Positions 33,694 through 42,626 are shown, counted from the first letter of the stretch. The stretch: DNA of 64,000 nucleotides from Pumilibacter intestinalis (GCF_943193005.1 NZ_CALPCH010000009.1:44570-108569), one strand, 5' to 3'. Program-made: numbers and translations. The notes: generated from the letters alone by a model not told the origin.

Positions 33694-34125
33694 ATGAAAA
33701 AGAGATACGTTTTTGTTGCGGCTGTAATCGCGGCGTTGTGCGCGTTTATATCGGCGTGCACGCCTATCGAAAAAGAACCGCTCGTGATAAAAGAGTCGGA
33801 TAAGCACATTGTTATAACGGCGGACTCGGAGAGAGTGAGCATTACGAACGACACCACGCTTTTGGACTATATGAACAGTTTGAAACAGAGCGGCGAACTC
33901 GAGTTCGAGATTGCGAACGGCATGGTGGTTTCCGTTAACGGAATAGCCAACGCCGACCCGAGTTACTGGATGCTGTACACGAGCGACGCCGACAATGCCA
34001 ACGCGGCGTGGGGAACTGCGGAATACAAGGGCGAAAAATACGGCTCGGCTATGTTCGGCGCGGAAAAGCTGAAAATAAAGAACGGCGAAATTTATATTTG
34101 GGTTTATCAGTCGTTTCAGGCGTGA
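33694..34125 (+). CDS. DUF4430 lipoprotein
   Basis: GAGGAGA precedes ATG 33694. The 143-residue protein has lipobox SAC with C22. The single domain has the DUF4430 pattern: TLLDYMNSL, FEIANGMVVSVNGIA, SYWMLYTSD and a C-terminal EIYIWVYQSF. The domain is related to the C-terminal domain of transcobalamin and intrinsic factor. The gene overlaps the ECF S-component gene by 4 bases, so the two should be made together and may form one uptake system in which this protein binds a small ligand at the surface. Confidence 0.8.
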   Translation: MKKRYVFVAAVIAALCAFISACTPIEKEPLVIKESDKHIVITADSERVSITNDTTLLDYMNSLKQSGELEFEIANGMVVSVNGIANADPSYWMLYTSDADNANAAWGTAEYKGEKYGSAMFGAEKLKIKNGEIYIWVYQSFQA

Positions 34126-34640
34126 AAACAACAAAAAGCATTATAACGGCGGGAGTGTTCACCGCCGTTTTGATAGGCGCGCAACTTGCTCTTAGCGGCG
34201 TTGCGGGTGTTGAGATAGTAACGGTTTTGTTGCTGTCTTTTTGCTACAGGTGCGGAGTAAAACAGGGTATGCTCGTGGTCAATGCGTTCACGCTTTTGCG
34301 GTGTTTCGTATTCGGCTTTTTCCCTAACGTGATGGTATTGTATTTCGTGTATTACAACCTTTTCGCCGCGGTATTCGGACTGATAGGCGGAGCGTTCAAG
34401 CGCGTTTACGGAGTGCGAAAGCATATAGTCGTGGTAATAGCGGCGGTGGTTATGACGGCTTTGTTTACCGTTGCGGACAATATCATTACGCCCGTAATGT
34501 ACGGCTTTACGTTAAACGCCGCCAAAGCCTATTGGATTGCGTCCGTTTATACCGCCGTGCCGCAAATGCTGTGTTCGCTCGTAACCTCGCTGTTGCTTTT
34601 TCCGCCCCTTCTCAAATTCATGCAGGCGAGCAAATTTTAA
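34122..34640 (+). CDS. ECF transporter S component
   Basis: GTG 34122 overlaps the previous stop (GTGA); a longer frame to 34008 lies inside the DUF4430 gene and is rejected. The 172-residue protein has about six membrane helices (IITAGVFTAVLIGAQLAL, VTVLLLSFCYRCGVKQG, VVNAFTLLRCFVFGFFPNVM) in the pattern of ECF vitamin transporter S components. These bind the substrate in the membrane and work with a shared EcfAAT module encoded elsewhere. Pairing with DUF4430 suggests a corrinoid or related cofactor, but the substrate is not readable here. Confidence 0.75.
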   Translation: MKTTKSIITAGVFTAVLIGAQLALSGVAGVEIVTVLLLSFCYRCGVKQGMLVVNAFTLLRCFVFGFFPNVMVLYFVYYNLFAAVFGLIGGAFKRVYGVRKHIVVVIAAVVMTALFTVADNIITPVMYGFTLNAAKAYWIASVYTAVPQMLCSLVTSLLLFPPLLKFMQASKF

Positions 34641-34880
34641 GTCGCAGGTATCGAGCACGGCGGAGTCGGCGTTAAGGTCGGTTTTGTCTACGCCGCAAAA
34701 AACTGCGCGGAGGGCAAAGACCTCATAACGCTTGCATCTATGTTCCGCATGCCGGTGAGCTTGCACAATATAGAAGATAAAGATATTTACCGTCCGCATG
34801 CTTGGAGCGCGTTCGGCACAAAAGAGCTCGAGAGCGCCGACTACCGCGCCTGCACCGAATACGGCGAACTTTACAAATAA
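34641..34880 (+). pseudogene. 79-codon open remnant directly after the ECF S stop, same frame
   Basis: Directly after the S-component stop (34638-34640) the same frame stays open for 79 codons to TAA 34878-34880, with no start codon or ribosome binding site at its beginning. It reads like real protein (GGVGVKVGFVYAAKN, RPHAWSAFGTKELES, ending CTEYGELYK). The family was not recognised. It looks like the 3' end of a lost gene. Confidence 0.4.
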
Positions 34881-34903
34881 AATTAAAGGATATTGCGTTG
34901 AAC

Positions 34904-34938
34904 TTGACTTAAAAAATCGAATTGTTTATAATATTGAA
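34904..34938 (+). promoter_or_regulatory. Promoter TTGACT-17-TATAAT placing +1 on the ATG
   Basis: TTGACT at 34904-34909 and TATAAT at 34927-34932. Six bases follow before ATG 34939, so the transcript should be leaderless. Confidence 0.7.
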
Positions 34939-37839
34939 ATGGATATTATAAAAACACTGAAAAATCCGCCTAATGCGTATCGCGGCAAACCTTTTTGGTC
35001 GTGGAACGGCGAGCTTGAAGAAAGCGAGCTTTTGCGCCAAATCGACTGTATGCACGATATGGGGTTCGGCGGATTTTTTATGCACTCGCGCACGGGACTT
35101 ATTACCGAATATTTGGGCGACGAGTGGTTTAGACTTGTGCGTGTATGCGCAGAGTATGCGTATAATAAGTACGGCATGGAAGCGTGGCTGTACGACGAGG
35201 ACCGCTGGCCGAGCGGCACGTGCGGCGGCATGGTTACGAAAGACAGGAAAAATCGCCTGCGGTTTTTGTCGTTGTACGACGGCGACGAGCAAGCGATTGC
35301 CTGCAAAGAGGTTGCGGGTATTTTGTACCGTTATGCCGTTCGGTTGGAAACGGACGAAAGCGGCGAACAACGGCTTGCGGACTGTTACGCGGTTGAGAGC
35401 GAAAGCGAGGTAAAAGAGGGATACCGTTACGCGGTGTTTGCCGAGGAAGAACAGCAGTGTTCGGATTTTTACAACGGCTTTACGTACATAGACGCGATGA
35501 ACCGCGAGGTTACCGAGCTGTTTATTGAGAGCACGCACGAAAAGTATTATAAAAAATGCGGCGATTTGTTCGGCACGGCTATAAAGGGAATATTTACCGA
35601 CGAGCCGCACAGGGGTTGCGTGTTCAACGGCTTCGGCATATCAAACGAAAACCGCGACCGCATGACTCCGTACACGGCGCAACTGCCCGCAAGTTACGCT
35701 CGCAAGTACGGGCGCGAACTGTGCGTGCCCGAAATATATTGGCGCAAAAAGGATAGCGATTACAATAAGACGGCGACGGAATACATCGACGTGCTCGACG
35801 ACCTGTTTACGCAAAACTTTGCCAAACCGTGCAAAGATTGGTGCAACGAACACGGCATTATGATTACGGGACACATTTTGCACGAGGACTCGCTCAGTAT
35901 TCAGGCGAGCCTTACGGGTTCGTGTATGCGCTATTACGAATATATGGACTATCCCGGGATTGACGTGCTTACCGAAGAAAACAATATATACTGGGCGGCG
36001 GTGCAGTGCTCGTCGGTTGCCCGTCAGCTCGGCAAAAAGTTTGTGCTCAGCGAACTTTACGGCGCGACGGGCTGGAATATGACGCTCCAAAGATACAAGA
36101 CCTGCGCCGATTGGCAGGCGTTTTTTGGAATAAATTTCCGCTGTCCGCATTTGTCTTGGTACACGATGCATGGAGAGGCAAAGCGCGATTATCCCGCAAG
36201 CATACTTCACCAAAACGCTTGGTACAAAGATTGGAAGGCGCTCGAAGATTATTTCGCGCGACTCGGAGTATTGAGCGCGGAGGGCAAAAAACTTTGCGAC
36301 GTGCTGTACGTTGCGCCCATGCGGGAAGCGTGGGGGTGCGCTCGCCTCGGTTGGATGGAAACACTGTGCGCCAAAGACCAAAACGCCGCGCGATTGGATA
36401 AAGAGTATTTCGACGATTTTCGCCGCCTGTTTGAAAGCGGCATAAATTTCGACTACGGCGACGAAGAAATCATTCGCAAATACGGCAGTGTGGAAAAAGA
36501 AAACGGAATAACGTATTTGCGTGTGGGAAAAGTGCGGTACGATAAAGTATTTTGGAATTCGGCATACGATATATGCAAAGAAACGCGCGAACTTATAGAG
36601 CGGTATAAGTCCGAGGGCGGATTTGTTACCCGCGATACGGAAGCGATTTCGTCCGCTTGGCGTTTTCAAACCCCTAAAGGCGTTGCGGTTACGGCATACG
36701 AGTTTGGCGGCGATATTTGGGCGTACGTTCTCAATACCGACAAACAAAGCTCTGCTACGGGCGAAATAGTTATACCCGATTCGCTCGACGGATACAACGC
36801 CGAAATTTGGGATTTTCGCGTAGGCGAGAGGGTAGGAAAAGCGGAAACGGCAAAACGCGGCAAACGCAACGTTTTAGCCGTGAATTTGTTTGGCGGGCAG
36901 GAGCTGATAGTGCGGTTTACGCGCGGCGTTACCGCTTCGGTCGAAAAAGGAAAGAAATCGGTAAAAGCGGCGTTGCCTAAAGAGTTTGCATATGAGTTGA
37001 CCGAACCTAACGTATTGCCGCTTGACGAAGTTGTGTGGGAAAAGGACGGGCAAATACAAAACGGCGGAAAGCCGTGCAATGTTTTGCACGTAGACCGCAA
37101 AATACGCGCCGATTGCGGGAAGATGTTGCGCGGCGGCGAAATGTTACAGCCTTGGTTTGTGAAAAAGTACGGCGAAAGCGGGGAGGAGCAAAAACTTTGC
37201 AATCTTTCGCTTGCATATACGTTTAATGCCGAAACCGTTCCTGCCGACACCGTTTATTTGGCAAAAGAGAAAACCTTACTTTCCGTAACCGTAAACGGCG
37301 AACCGCTCGGGAAAGCGTCGGATTTGTTTTGGGCGGATAAATGCTTCACGCTTTACCCGATTGCGCTTAAAAAGGGCGAAAACAAAATCGTGATGAGCGG
37401 AGAGTTTGCGGAGACCGACGGACTCGAAGCGATATATATACTCGGAAATTTCGGAGTGACTTTACCCGCAACCCTTACCCGTTTGCCCGCTTCGCTTACG
37501 GCGGGAGATATTTCCGAGCAAGGCTTGCCGCATTATTCGGGGTCTGTAAAATACCATACCGGCATTACCGAGGGAAACGTGCGCATTGCTTTCGGCGACT
37601 TAAAGTGCGCCGTTATGCGCATACACGGCGGCAAAGAAATGCAAACGCTTGCTTTCGCGCCGTACGAAACAACGGTTTCGCTATGTTCCGAGCTAATACT
37701 CGAAACGGTATTCAACAGGCGCAACACGTTCGGACCGTTACACCAAACAATGCCGCAATCGTGCTGCGCGCCCGACAGTTTTTTAACCGATGGCAAAGAC
37801 TACGTGCCGTTTACTCCTTTATATCAAGGGCTTTTATAA
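34939..37839 (+). CDS. GH106-like glycosidase (putative alpha-L-rhamnosidase)
   Basis: ATG 34939 sits on the predicted transcription start, and the family homology begins there (NPPNAYRGKPFWSWNGEL, GFGGFFMHSRTGL, GMEAWLYDEDRWPSGT), so an upstream extension is rejected. The 966-residue protein has no signal peptide. The N-terminal 450 residues form the barrel, with candidate acids in FTDEPHRG and LSELYGATGW. The C-terminal half is beta-rich and ends in a jelly-roll-like region. GH106 enzymes remove alpha-linked L-rhamnose from pectin or plant glycosides, but related uncharacterised subgroups exist, so the substrate is uncertain. It is monocistronic, with a terminator shared with the convergent GGGtGRT gene. 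Confidence 0.75.
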   Translation: MDIIKTLKNPPNAYRGKPFWSWNGELEESELLRQIDCMHDMGFGGFFMHSRTGLITEYLGDEWFRLVRVCAEYAYNKYGMEAWLYDEDRWPSGTCGGMVTKDRKNRLRFLSLYDGDEQAIACKEVAGILYRYAVRLETDESGEQRLADCYAVESESEVKEGYRYAVFAEEEQQCSDFYNGFTYIDAMNREVTELFIESTHEKYYKKCGDLFGTAIKGIFTDEPHRGCVFNGFGISNENRDRMTPYTAQLPASYARKYGRELCVPEIYWRKKDSDYNKTATEYIDVLDDLFTQNFAKPCKDWCNEHGIMITGHILHEDSLSIQASLTGSCMRYYEYMDYPGIDVLTEENNIYWAAVQCSSVARQLGKKFVLSELYGATGWNMTLQRYKTCADWQAFFGINFRCPHLSWYTMHGEAKRDYPASILHQNAWYKDWKALEDYFARLGVLSAEGKKLCDVLYVAPMREAWGCARLGWMETLCAKDQNAARLDKEYFDDFRRLFESGINFDYGDEEIIRKYGSVEKENGITYLRVGKVRYDKVFWNSAYDICKETRELIERYKSEGGFVTRDTEAISSAWRFQTPKGVAVTAYEFGGDIWAYVLNTDKQSSATGEIVIPDSLDGYNAEIWDFRVGERVGKAETAKRGKRNVLAVNLFGGQELIVRFTRGVTASVEKGKKSVKAALPKEFAYELTEPNVLPLDEVVWEKDGQIQNGGKPCNVLHVDRKIRADCGKMLRGGEMLQPWFVKKYGESGEEQKLCNLSLAYTFNAETVPADTVYLAKEKTLLSVTVNGEPLGKASDLFWADKCFTLYPIALKKGENKIVMSGEFAETDGLEAIYILGNFGVTLPATLTRLPASLTAGDISEQGLPHYSGSVKYHTGITEGNVRIAFGDLKCAVMRIHGGKEMQTLAFAPYETTVSLCSELILETVFNRRNTFGPLHQTMPQSCCAPDSFLTDGKDYVPFTPLYQGLL

Positions 37840-37845
37840 AAGAAA

Positions 37846-37881
37846 AGAGCTTCGGCGCAATTTGCCGAAACTCTTTTTGTT
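37846..37881. terminator. Bidirectional terminator between convergent genes
   Basis: AAGAG-TTCGGC and GCCGAA-CTCTT form a stem, with A residues on one side and T residues on the other, serving both the glycosidase and the GGGtGRT gene. Confidence 0.7.
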
Positions 37882-37901
37882 TTATTGCATTGTGCTTTTT
37901 G

Positions 37902-38906
37902 TTACTTCGTCATAGCCTCTTGCACGGCTACTGCGCAAGCAACCGAGGCGCCGACCATGGGGTTGTTGCCCATGCCGATTAAGCCCATCATTTCAACGTG
38001 GGCGGGAACGGAGGACGAGCCCGCAAACTGTGCGTCGGAGTGCATTCTGCCCATGGTGTCGGTCATGCCGTAAGAGGCGGGACCCGCAGCCATGTTGTCG
38101 GGGTGGAGGGTTCTGCCCGTGCCGCCGCCCGAGGCAACCGAGAAATATTTTTTGTCGTTGTCTACAGCCCACTTTTTGTAAGTGCCCGCAACGGGGTGCT
38201 GGAAACGGGTGGGGTTGGTGGAGTTGCCGGTTATGGAAACGTCTACCTTTTCATGCTGCATTATGGCTACGCCTTCGCGCACGTCGTCCGCGCCGTAGCA
38301 ACGAACTTTGGCTTTCTCTCCGTCCGAGTAGGGGAGAGTTTGCACTACTTTGAGCTCGCCTGTGGCGTAGTCGTATTTGGTCTGCACGTAGGTGAAGCCG
38401 TTTATGCGGGAGATTATCATAGCCGCGTCTTTGCCGAGACCGTTGAGGATTACCTGAAGCGGCTCTTTGCGCACTTTGTTTGCGGTTTTGGCAATGCCGA
38501 TTGCGCCTTCGGCGGCGGCAAAGCTCTCGTGACCCGCGAGGAAGCAGAAGCATTTGGTTTTCTCGTCGAGCAGCATGGAAGCGAGGTTGCCGTGTCCGAG
38601 ACCCACCGCGCGCTGTTCGGCAACCGAGCCGGGCACGCAGAACGACTGCAAGCCTTCGCCGATTGCAACCGCGGCTTCGGTGGCTTTCTTGCAACCTTTC
38701 TTAATCGCGATTGCACAGCCCACGGTGTAAGCCCAGGTTGCGTTTTCGAACGCTATCATCTGCGTGGATTTAACGATTTTCTCCACGTCTATGCCCTTGT
38801 CGAGGCAAATTTTGCGAGCGTCTTCGAGGTCTTTAATTCCGTTTGCCTTGAGAGCTTCGTTTATTTTCTTTATTCTCTTGTCATATCCTTCAAAAGTGAT
38901 ACTCAT
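37902..38906 (-). CDS. GGGtGRT family protein
   Basis: The 334-residue protein carries the family signature GGGTGRT near residue 264 (SVASGGGTGRTLHPDN) and conserved stretches FENATWAYTVGCAIAIK and GHESFAAAEGAIGIAKTA. Members occur in anaerobes next to a NifU-like scaffold gene, as here. The biochemical role is not established; an Fe-S or cofactor-linked enzyme is the usual guess. Cysteines at TVGCA, KKGCK, SFCV and KCFCF could hold metal. The gene begins 14 bases after the NifU-like stop, in one operon. Confidence 0.88.
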   Translation of the reverse strand: MSITFEGYDKRIKKINEALKANGIKDLEDARKICLDKGIDVEKIVKSTQMIAFENATWAYTVGCAIAIKKGCKKATEAAVAIGEGLQSFCVPGSVAEQRAVGLGHGNLASMLLDEKTKCFCFLAGHESFAAAEGAIGIAKTANKVRKEPLQVILNGLGKDAAMIISRINGFTYVQTKYDYATGELKVVQTLPYSDGEKAKVRCYGADDVREGVAIMQHEKVDVSITGNSTNPTRFQHPVAGTYKKWAVDNDKKYFSVASGGGTGRTLHPDNMAAGPASYGMTDTMGRMHSDAQFAGSSSVPAHVEMMGLIGMGNNPMVGASVACAVAVQEAMTK

Positions 38907-38920
38907 GGTTTTCTACCTCC

Positions 38921-39613
38921 TTACTGCTTTCTCGGGTCGATATATTGCGCCGCGCCTTCAAATCTGCCGTATGTGCCGGTGGAAGACTTGAGGGCTTCGT
39001 TTGCGTCCATGCCGCCGCGTATCTTTTCCATCATTACGCCGAGTTTCACGAATTCGTAGCCTATAACAAGACCCTCTTTATCGAGCGCGAGCTTTGTTAT
39101 GTAGCCTTCCGCCATTTCGAGATAGCGAACGCCTTTGGCTTCGGTGGAATATATCGTACCTATCTGACTGCGAGTGCCTTTGCCGAGGTCTTCGAGTCCC
39201 GCGCCTATCTCGAGTCCGTCCTCTGAGAAAGCCGACTGCGTTCTGCCGTATACTATCTGCAAGAACAGTTCGCGCATTGCGGTGTTTATCGCGTCGCAAA
39301 CAAGGTCGGTGTTGAGGGCTTCGAGGAGCGTTTTGCCGGGGAGAATTTCGCCCGCCATAGCCGCGGAGTGGGTCATGCCCGAGCAGCCGAGCGTTTCAAC
39401 GAGGGCTTCGCGAATTACGCCCTCTTTTACGTTGAGCGTAAGTTTGCACGCGCCCTGTTGCGGTGCGCACCAGCCCACGCCGTGAGTGAGTCCGGATATG
39501 TCTTTGATTTCTTTGGCTTGCACCCACTTGCCCTCTTCGGGAATGGGCGCGGGACCGTGATGCGGTCCTTTTTTGACGCAAATCATTCTTTCTACGTCTT
39601 TTGAGAAATGCAC
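38921..39613 (-). CDS. NifU-like Fe-S scaffold protein paired with GGGtGRT
   Basis: The start is GTG 39613, with CGGAGGT 10 bases upstream. In the 230-residue protein the NifU N-terminal fold is visible: a cysteine in HGVGWCAPQQGACKL, then LGCSGMTHSAAMAGEIL, and D/N-rich helices after it. The C-terminal 90 residues are an extension shared by the partners of GGGtGRT proteins. NifU-type proteins assemble Fe-S clusters on conserved cysteines. Here fewer cysteines than in housekeeping IscU are seen in the expected places, so the cluster role may be specialised. Confidence 0.8.
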   Translation of the reverse strand: MHFSKDVERMICVKKGPHHGPAPIPEEGKWVQAKEIKDISGLTHGVGWCAPQQGACKLTLNVKEGVIREALVETLGCSGMTHSAAMAGEILPGKTLLEALNTDLVCDAINTAMRELFLQIVYGRTQSAFSEDGLEIGAGLEDLGKGTRSQIGTIYSTEAKGVRYLEMAEGYITKLALDKEGLVIGYEFVKLGVMMEKIRGGMDANEALKSSTGTYGRFEGAAQYIDPRKQ

Positions 39614-39780
39614 GTTTTATGTACCTCCGATTGATTTCTTGTATACAATTATATCACTATATCGGCGCAATAAGCAACTGTTTTTCAAAGTTTTGTTGCA
39701 ATCGCGGGCAGAGTGGGCGCAAACCGTAAATTCGCCGCGTTATAATACCGTTTTTGTGGTTTTTCGTTAACTCGAAATCC

Positions 39781-39817
39781 TTGAAAAAGCGCGAAATATG
39801 TGTTATAATGTTTATAT
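39781..39817 (+). promoter_or_regulatory. glpK promoter TTGAAA-17-TATAAT, +1 within 2 bases of the ATG
   Basis: TTGAAA at 39781-39786 and TATAAT at 39804-39809. Eight bases separate the -10 from ATG 39818, too few for a ribosome binding site. Confidence 0.65.
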
Positions 39818-41308
39818 ATGGAAAAGACAAAACGCGGATACGTGCTTGCCGTAGACCAAGGCACAACGAGCACGCGAGCCATAATATTCGACGAAAACGG
39901 TGAGATAGCGGCTTGCGCTCAGCACGAGTTTAAGCAGATTTACCCCAAACCCGGCTGGGTGGAGCACAACCCCGAAGATATAATCGCTTCGGTTTATAAG
40001 TCCATAAGCGAGGCGGCGGCGAAAGTAAACGCGGCGGATATAGAGGCGGTGGGCATAACCAATCAGCGCGAAACGGTTATAGCTTGGGACTCCGAGACGG
40101 GCAAGGCGGTGTATAACGCCATAGTTTGGCAGTGTCGTCGCAGTGCCGACGAGTGCGCTCGGCTCACCGAGGCGGGGTGCGACGAACTCATATACGAAAA
40201 AACGGGACTTATGCCCGACGCCTACTTTTCGGCAACCAAAATAAAGTGGATAATGCAAAACGTGCCCGAGGCGTTAAAGTTGCAAAACGCGGGCAGACTG
40301 CGCATAGGCACGGTGGACACATATCTTATGTACATGCTGTCGGGCGGAAAGATATTCGCAACCGACTACACCAACGCCGCCCGTACCATGCTTTTCAACA
40401 TACATAAAAGAGAGTGGGACTCCGACTTACTGCGGCTTTTCGGCATAAAGCGCGAAACGCTTCCGCTCGTTTGCCCGTCCGGCTACGAGTTCGGAAAAAC
40501 GTCGGGTTCGCTTTTGGGCAGAGAAATTCCCGTTTGCGCAGTTGCGGGCGACCAGCAAGCCGCGCTTTTCGGGCAGAGGTGTTTTGCCCGCGGCTCTATG
40601 AAATGCACTTTCGGCACGGGCTGTTTTTTGCTGTGCAACACGGGCGGCGACGCGGTGAACTCCAAGCGCGGACTGGTTACCACTCTTGCGTCGGACGCCG
40701 ACGGACTGCCTTGCTACGCCCTCGAGGGAAGCGTGTTTACTGCGGGGAGCGCGGTGCAGTGGTTGCGCGACGAAATGGGATTTATCAAAACGTCGGGCGA
40801 GAGCGAAAGCGCGGCTTTGAGCGTGCCCGACAGCGGCGGCGTGTACGTAGTGCCCGCATTCGTGGGGTTGGGTGCGCCATATTGGGACAGCGACGCCCGC
40901 GGCATAATATGCGGAATTACCCGCGGCACGAGGCGAGAGCACATAGTTCGCGCAACGCTCGAGTCTATAGCGTATCAGTGTTTCGACGTGATACACGCAA
41001 TGGAGCGCGACACGGGCGCGGAGATAAAGCGGCTTAACGTAGACGGCGGCGCGAGCGAAAACAACTTTATGATGCAGTTTCTCGCCGATATTTCGGGAGC
41101 GGAAATAGTGCGCCCGCGCGTGACCGAAACAACCTCGCTCGGAGCGGCAATGCTCGCCGCCCGCACTCGCGGAGAAAAGACCGCCGCCATGCTTCAAAAA
41201 ACGGACTTTGCGGGCAAGATTTTCAAACCCTCTGTTTCCGAAGCGGAGCGGCAAAGGCGGATACTCGGCTGGAAGAGCGCGGTTGCAAAGGCGAGATACA
41301 AGCAGTAA
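39818..41308 (+). CDS. glpK: Glycerol kinase
   Basis: The 496-residue length is normal for the family. FGGY-kinase motifs are VDQGTTSTRAIIFD (phosphate-binding start), NPEDIIASV, VWQCRRSADEC, GTVDTYLMYMLSGG, FGTGCFLLCNTG, and the C-terminal ATP-site region VDGGASENNFMMQFLADI. It phosphorylates glycerol to sn-glycerol-3-phosphate in the cytoplasm. No glpF or glpD adjoins it. The predicted mRNA is nearly leaderless. The next gene starts 40 bases later and probably shares its transcript. Confidence 0.95.
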   Translation: MEKTKRGYVLAVDQGTTSTRAIIFDENGEIAACAQHEFKQIYPKPGWVEHNPEDIIASVYKSISEAAAKVNAADIEAVGITNQRETVIAWDSETGKAVYNAIVWQCRRSADECARLTEAGCDELIYEKTGLMPDAYFSATKIKWIMQNVPEALKLQNAGRLRIGTVDTYLMYMLSGGKIFATDYTNAARTMLFNIHKREWDSDLLRLFGIKRETLPLVCPSGYEFGKTSGSLLGREIPVCAVAGDQQAALFGQRCFARGSMKCTFGTGCFLLCNTGGDAVNSKRGLVTTLASDADGLPCYALEGSVFTAGSAVQWLRDEMGFIKTSGESESAALSVPDSGGVYVVPAFVGLGAPYWDSDARGIICGITRGTRREHIVRATLESIAYQCFDVIHAMERDTGAEIKRLNVDGGASENNFMMQFLADISGAEIVRPRVTETTSLGAAMLAARTRGEKTAAMLQKTDFAGKIFKPSVSEAERQRRILGWKSAVAKARYKQ

Positions 41309-41347
41309 AAAGATACAGGCAGCGGAAAAAGTTACGGAGGAAAAAAC

Positions 41348-42592
41348 ATGCGCGAAAAACTTGACGTGTTTTCATATATAGATACGGCGTGCGCGGTGCT
41401 CGACAGTAAGCGCGAGGGCTACGGCAAGAGCGCGGCGAGAATTTCGGCGTATCTCGAAAAAGCGTTTGAAAACGTGGATTCGTTGGTGGGCGTAACCTAT
41501 CGTATAAAAGCCACGCCGTCGCTCAAAGAGAAGATAATACGCAACAACTTATATAAGCAGTATTCCGCAGAGGAGCTTGTGAGCGCGTGCTCGGATATAG
41601 CGGGCATACGCCTCGAGTGCCGTTTCCTCGACGACGAAAAAGCTCTTTTCGAAAGGCTGGAGGAGTTGTTTTGCAACGAGGACGAAAACGGATATTACTA
41701 TCCCGACGGGCACAAGCACCTTATGCTCAAGCTCGGTTCGCCGCAACCCGAACGGCAGAAAAACGGACTGGAGATATACCGCATAGACGGCTACGTAATT
41801 CTCGGCGGCGAGAGATACAATTACGAACTGCAAATTAAGTCGCTTGTTAACAGCTTTTGGTCTGAAATCGAGCACAAGATAATCTACAAAAACAAGCGTT
41901 TCATGCTCATAGACGGTTTCGTAAACGAGCTTATGAGCAGTATCAACGAAAACCTGAAGAACATAGACCGACAGCTCAACATGCTGTTTCACCACTGCTT
42001 GGATACCTCGCAGTCGGGTCAGACGGCGGCTATAGGCAACATGTTGCTCGGACTCATTAACGAGGTGTTTTCCCGCCTTGTGGAAAACAAAGTGGGGGTG
42101 TCGGTAAATATAAAGCCGTACAGTCAAGCGCTCGTGAAATACATCCTCGAGTATTCGTCGTTCGCGCTCCGGCGCGACGATAAAGCATACGAGGGCTTCG
42201 GCAAAGAGCGTTCGCCGTTCGGACAGACGGTCGTTCATTTCATGGAGTGGATGCGGTCGGTCAAACTCAACGAGATACCGGTGGGAAGCCCCATAACTTT
42301 CGGTCGCCCTTTTGTGTACGAAAACGAAATGCAGGAGATAATAGGAAAGAAGTTCATTGCGGAAATAAACCGCGATTTCTTTTGCAACACATTTTTCCAC
42401 ATACTGTTTTCGCTCGAGGTGGGCAACGATATGCAAGACTTCGCAACCTACGTGCGCTACTACGAGCACAGAATAGGGGCGGCGCAAAAATCCGAAACGG
42501 GCAAAGTGCGCCTTAAGTACGAGATAGAAAAGGCTGACGTGGGAAAACTCGTGCTCGAAAAAGAAATAGCTCGGCTCGCCGCAATAGAATAA
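41348..42592 (+). CDS. RelA/SpoT-domain protein (ppGpp synthetase-like), extended
   Basis: ACGGAGG precedes ATG 41348. The 414-residue protein has a RelA/SpoT nucleotidyltransferase domain at about 40-205 (SLVGVTYRIKATPSL, DIAGIRLECRF, YELQIKSLVNSFWSEIEHKI). The conserved DIAGxR and ELQIK...W.ExEH elements of (p)ppGpp synthetases are present, but no HD hydrolase, TGS or ACT domain. The C-terminal 210 residues are an unrecognised alpha-helical extension, so it is larger than the small alarmone synthetases of 210-250 residues. It may make (p)ppGpp or a related nucleotide in response to a signal sensed by the extension. Confidence 0.8.
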   Translation: MREKLDVFSYIDTACAVLDSKREGYGKSAARISAYLEKAFENVDSLVGVTYRIKATPSLKEKIIRNNLYKQYSAEELVSACSDIAGIRLECRFLDDEKALFERLEELFCNEDENGYYYPDGHKHLMLKLGSPQPERQKNGLEIYRIDGYVILGGERYNYELQIKSLVNSFWSEIEHKIIYKNKRFMLIDGFVNELMSSINENLKNIDRQLNMLFHHCLDTSQSGQTAAIGNMLLGLINEVFSRLVENKVGVSVNIKPYSQALVKYILEYSSFALRRDDKAYEGFGKERSPFGQTVVHFMEWMRSVKLNEIPVGSPITFGRPFVYENEMQEIIGKKFIAEINRDFFCNTFFHILFSLEVGNDMQDFATYVRYYEHRIGAAQKSETGKVRLKYEIEKADVGKLVLEKEIARLAAIE

Positions 42593-42626
42593 TAAAGTAC
42601 AGAGTGGAAAAAGTGCGGTAATTCGT

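Noticed and set aside
34798..34938. N-terminal extension of the GH106-like protein back to 34798
   Set aside because: It would lie upstream of the predicted transcription start, overlap a gene remnant in another frame, and add residues before the point where family similarity begins.
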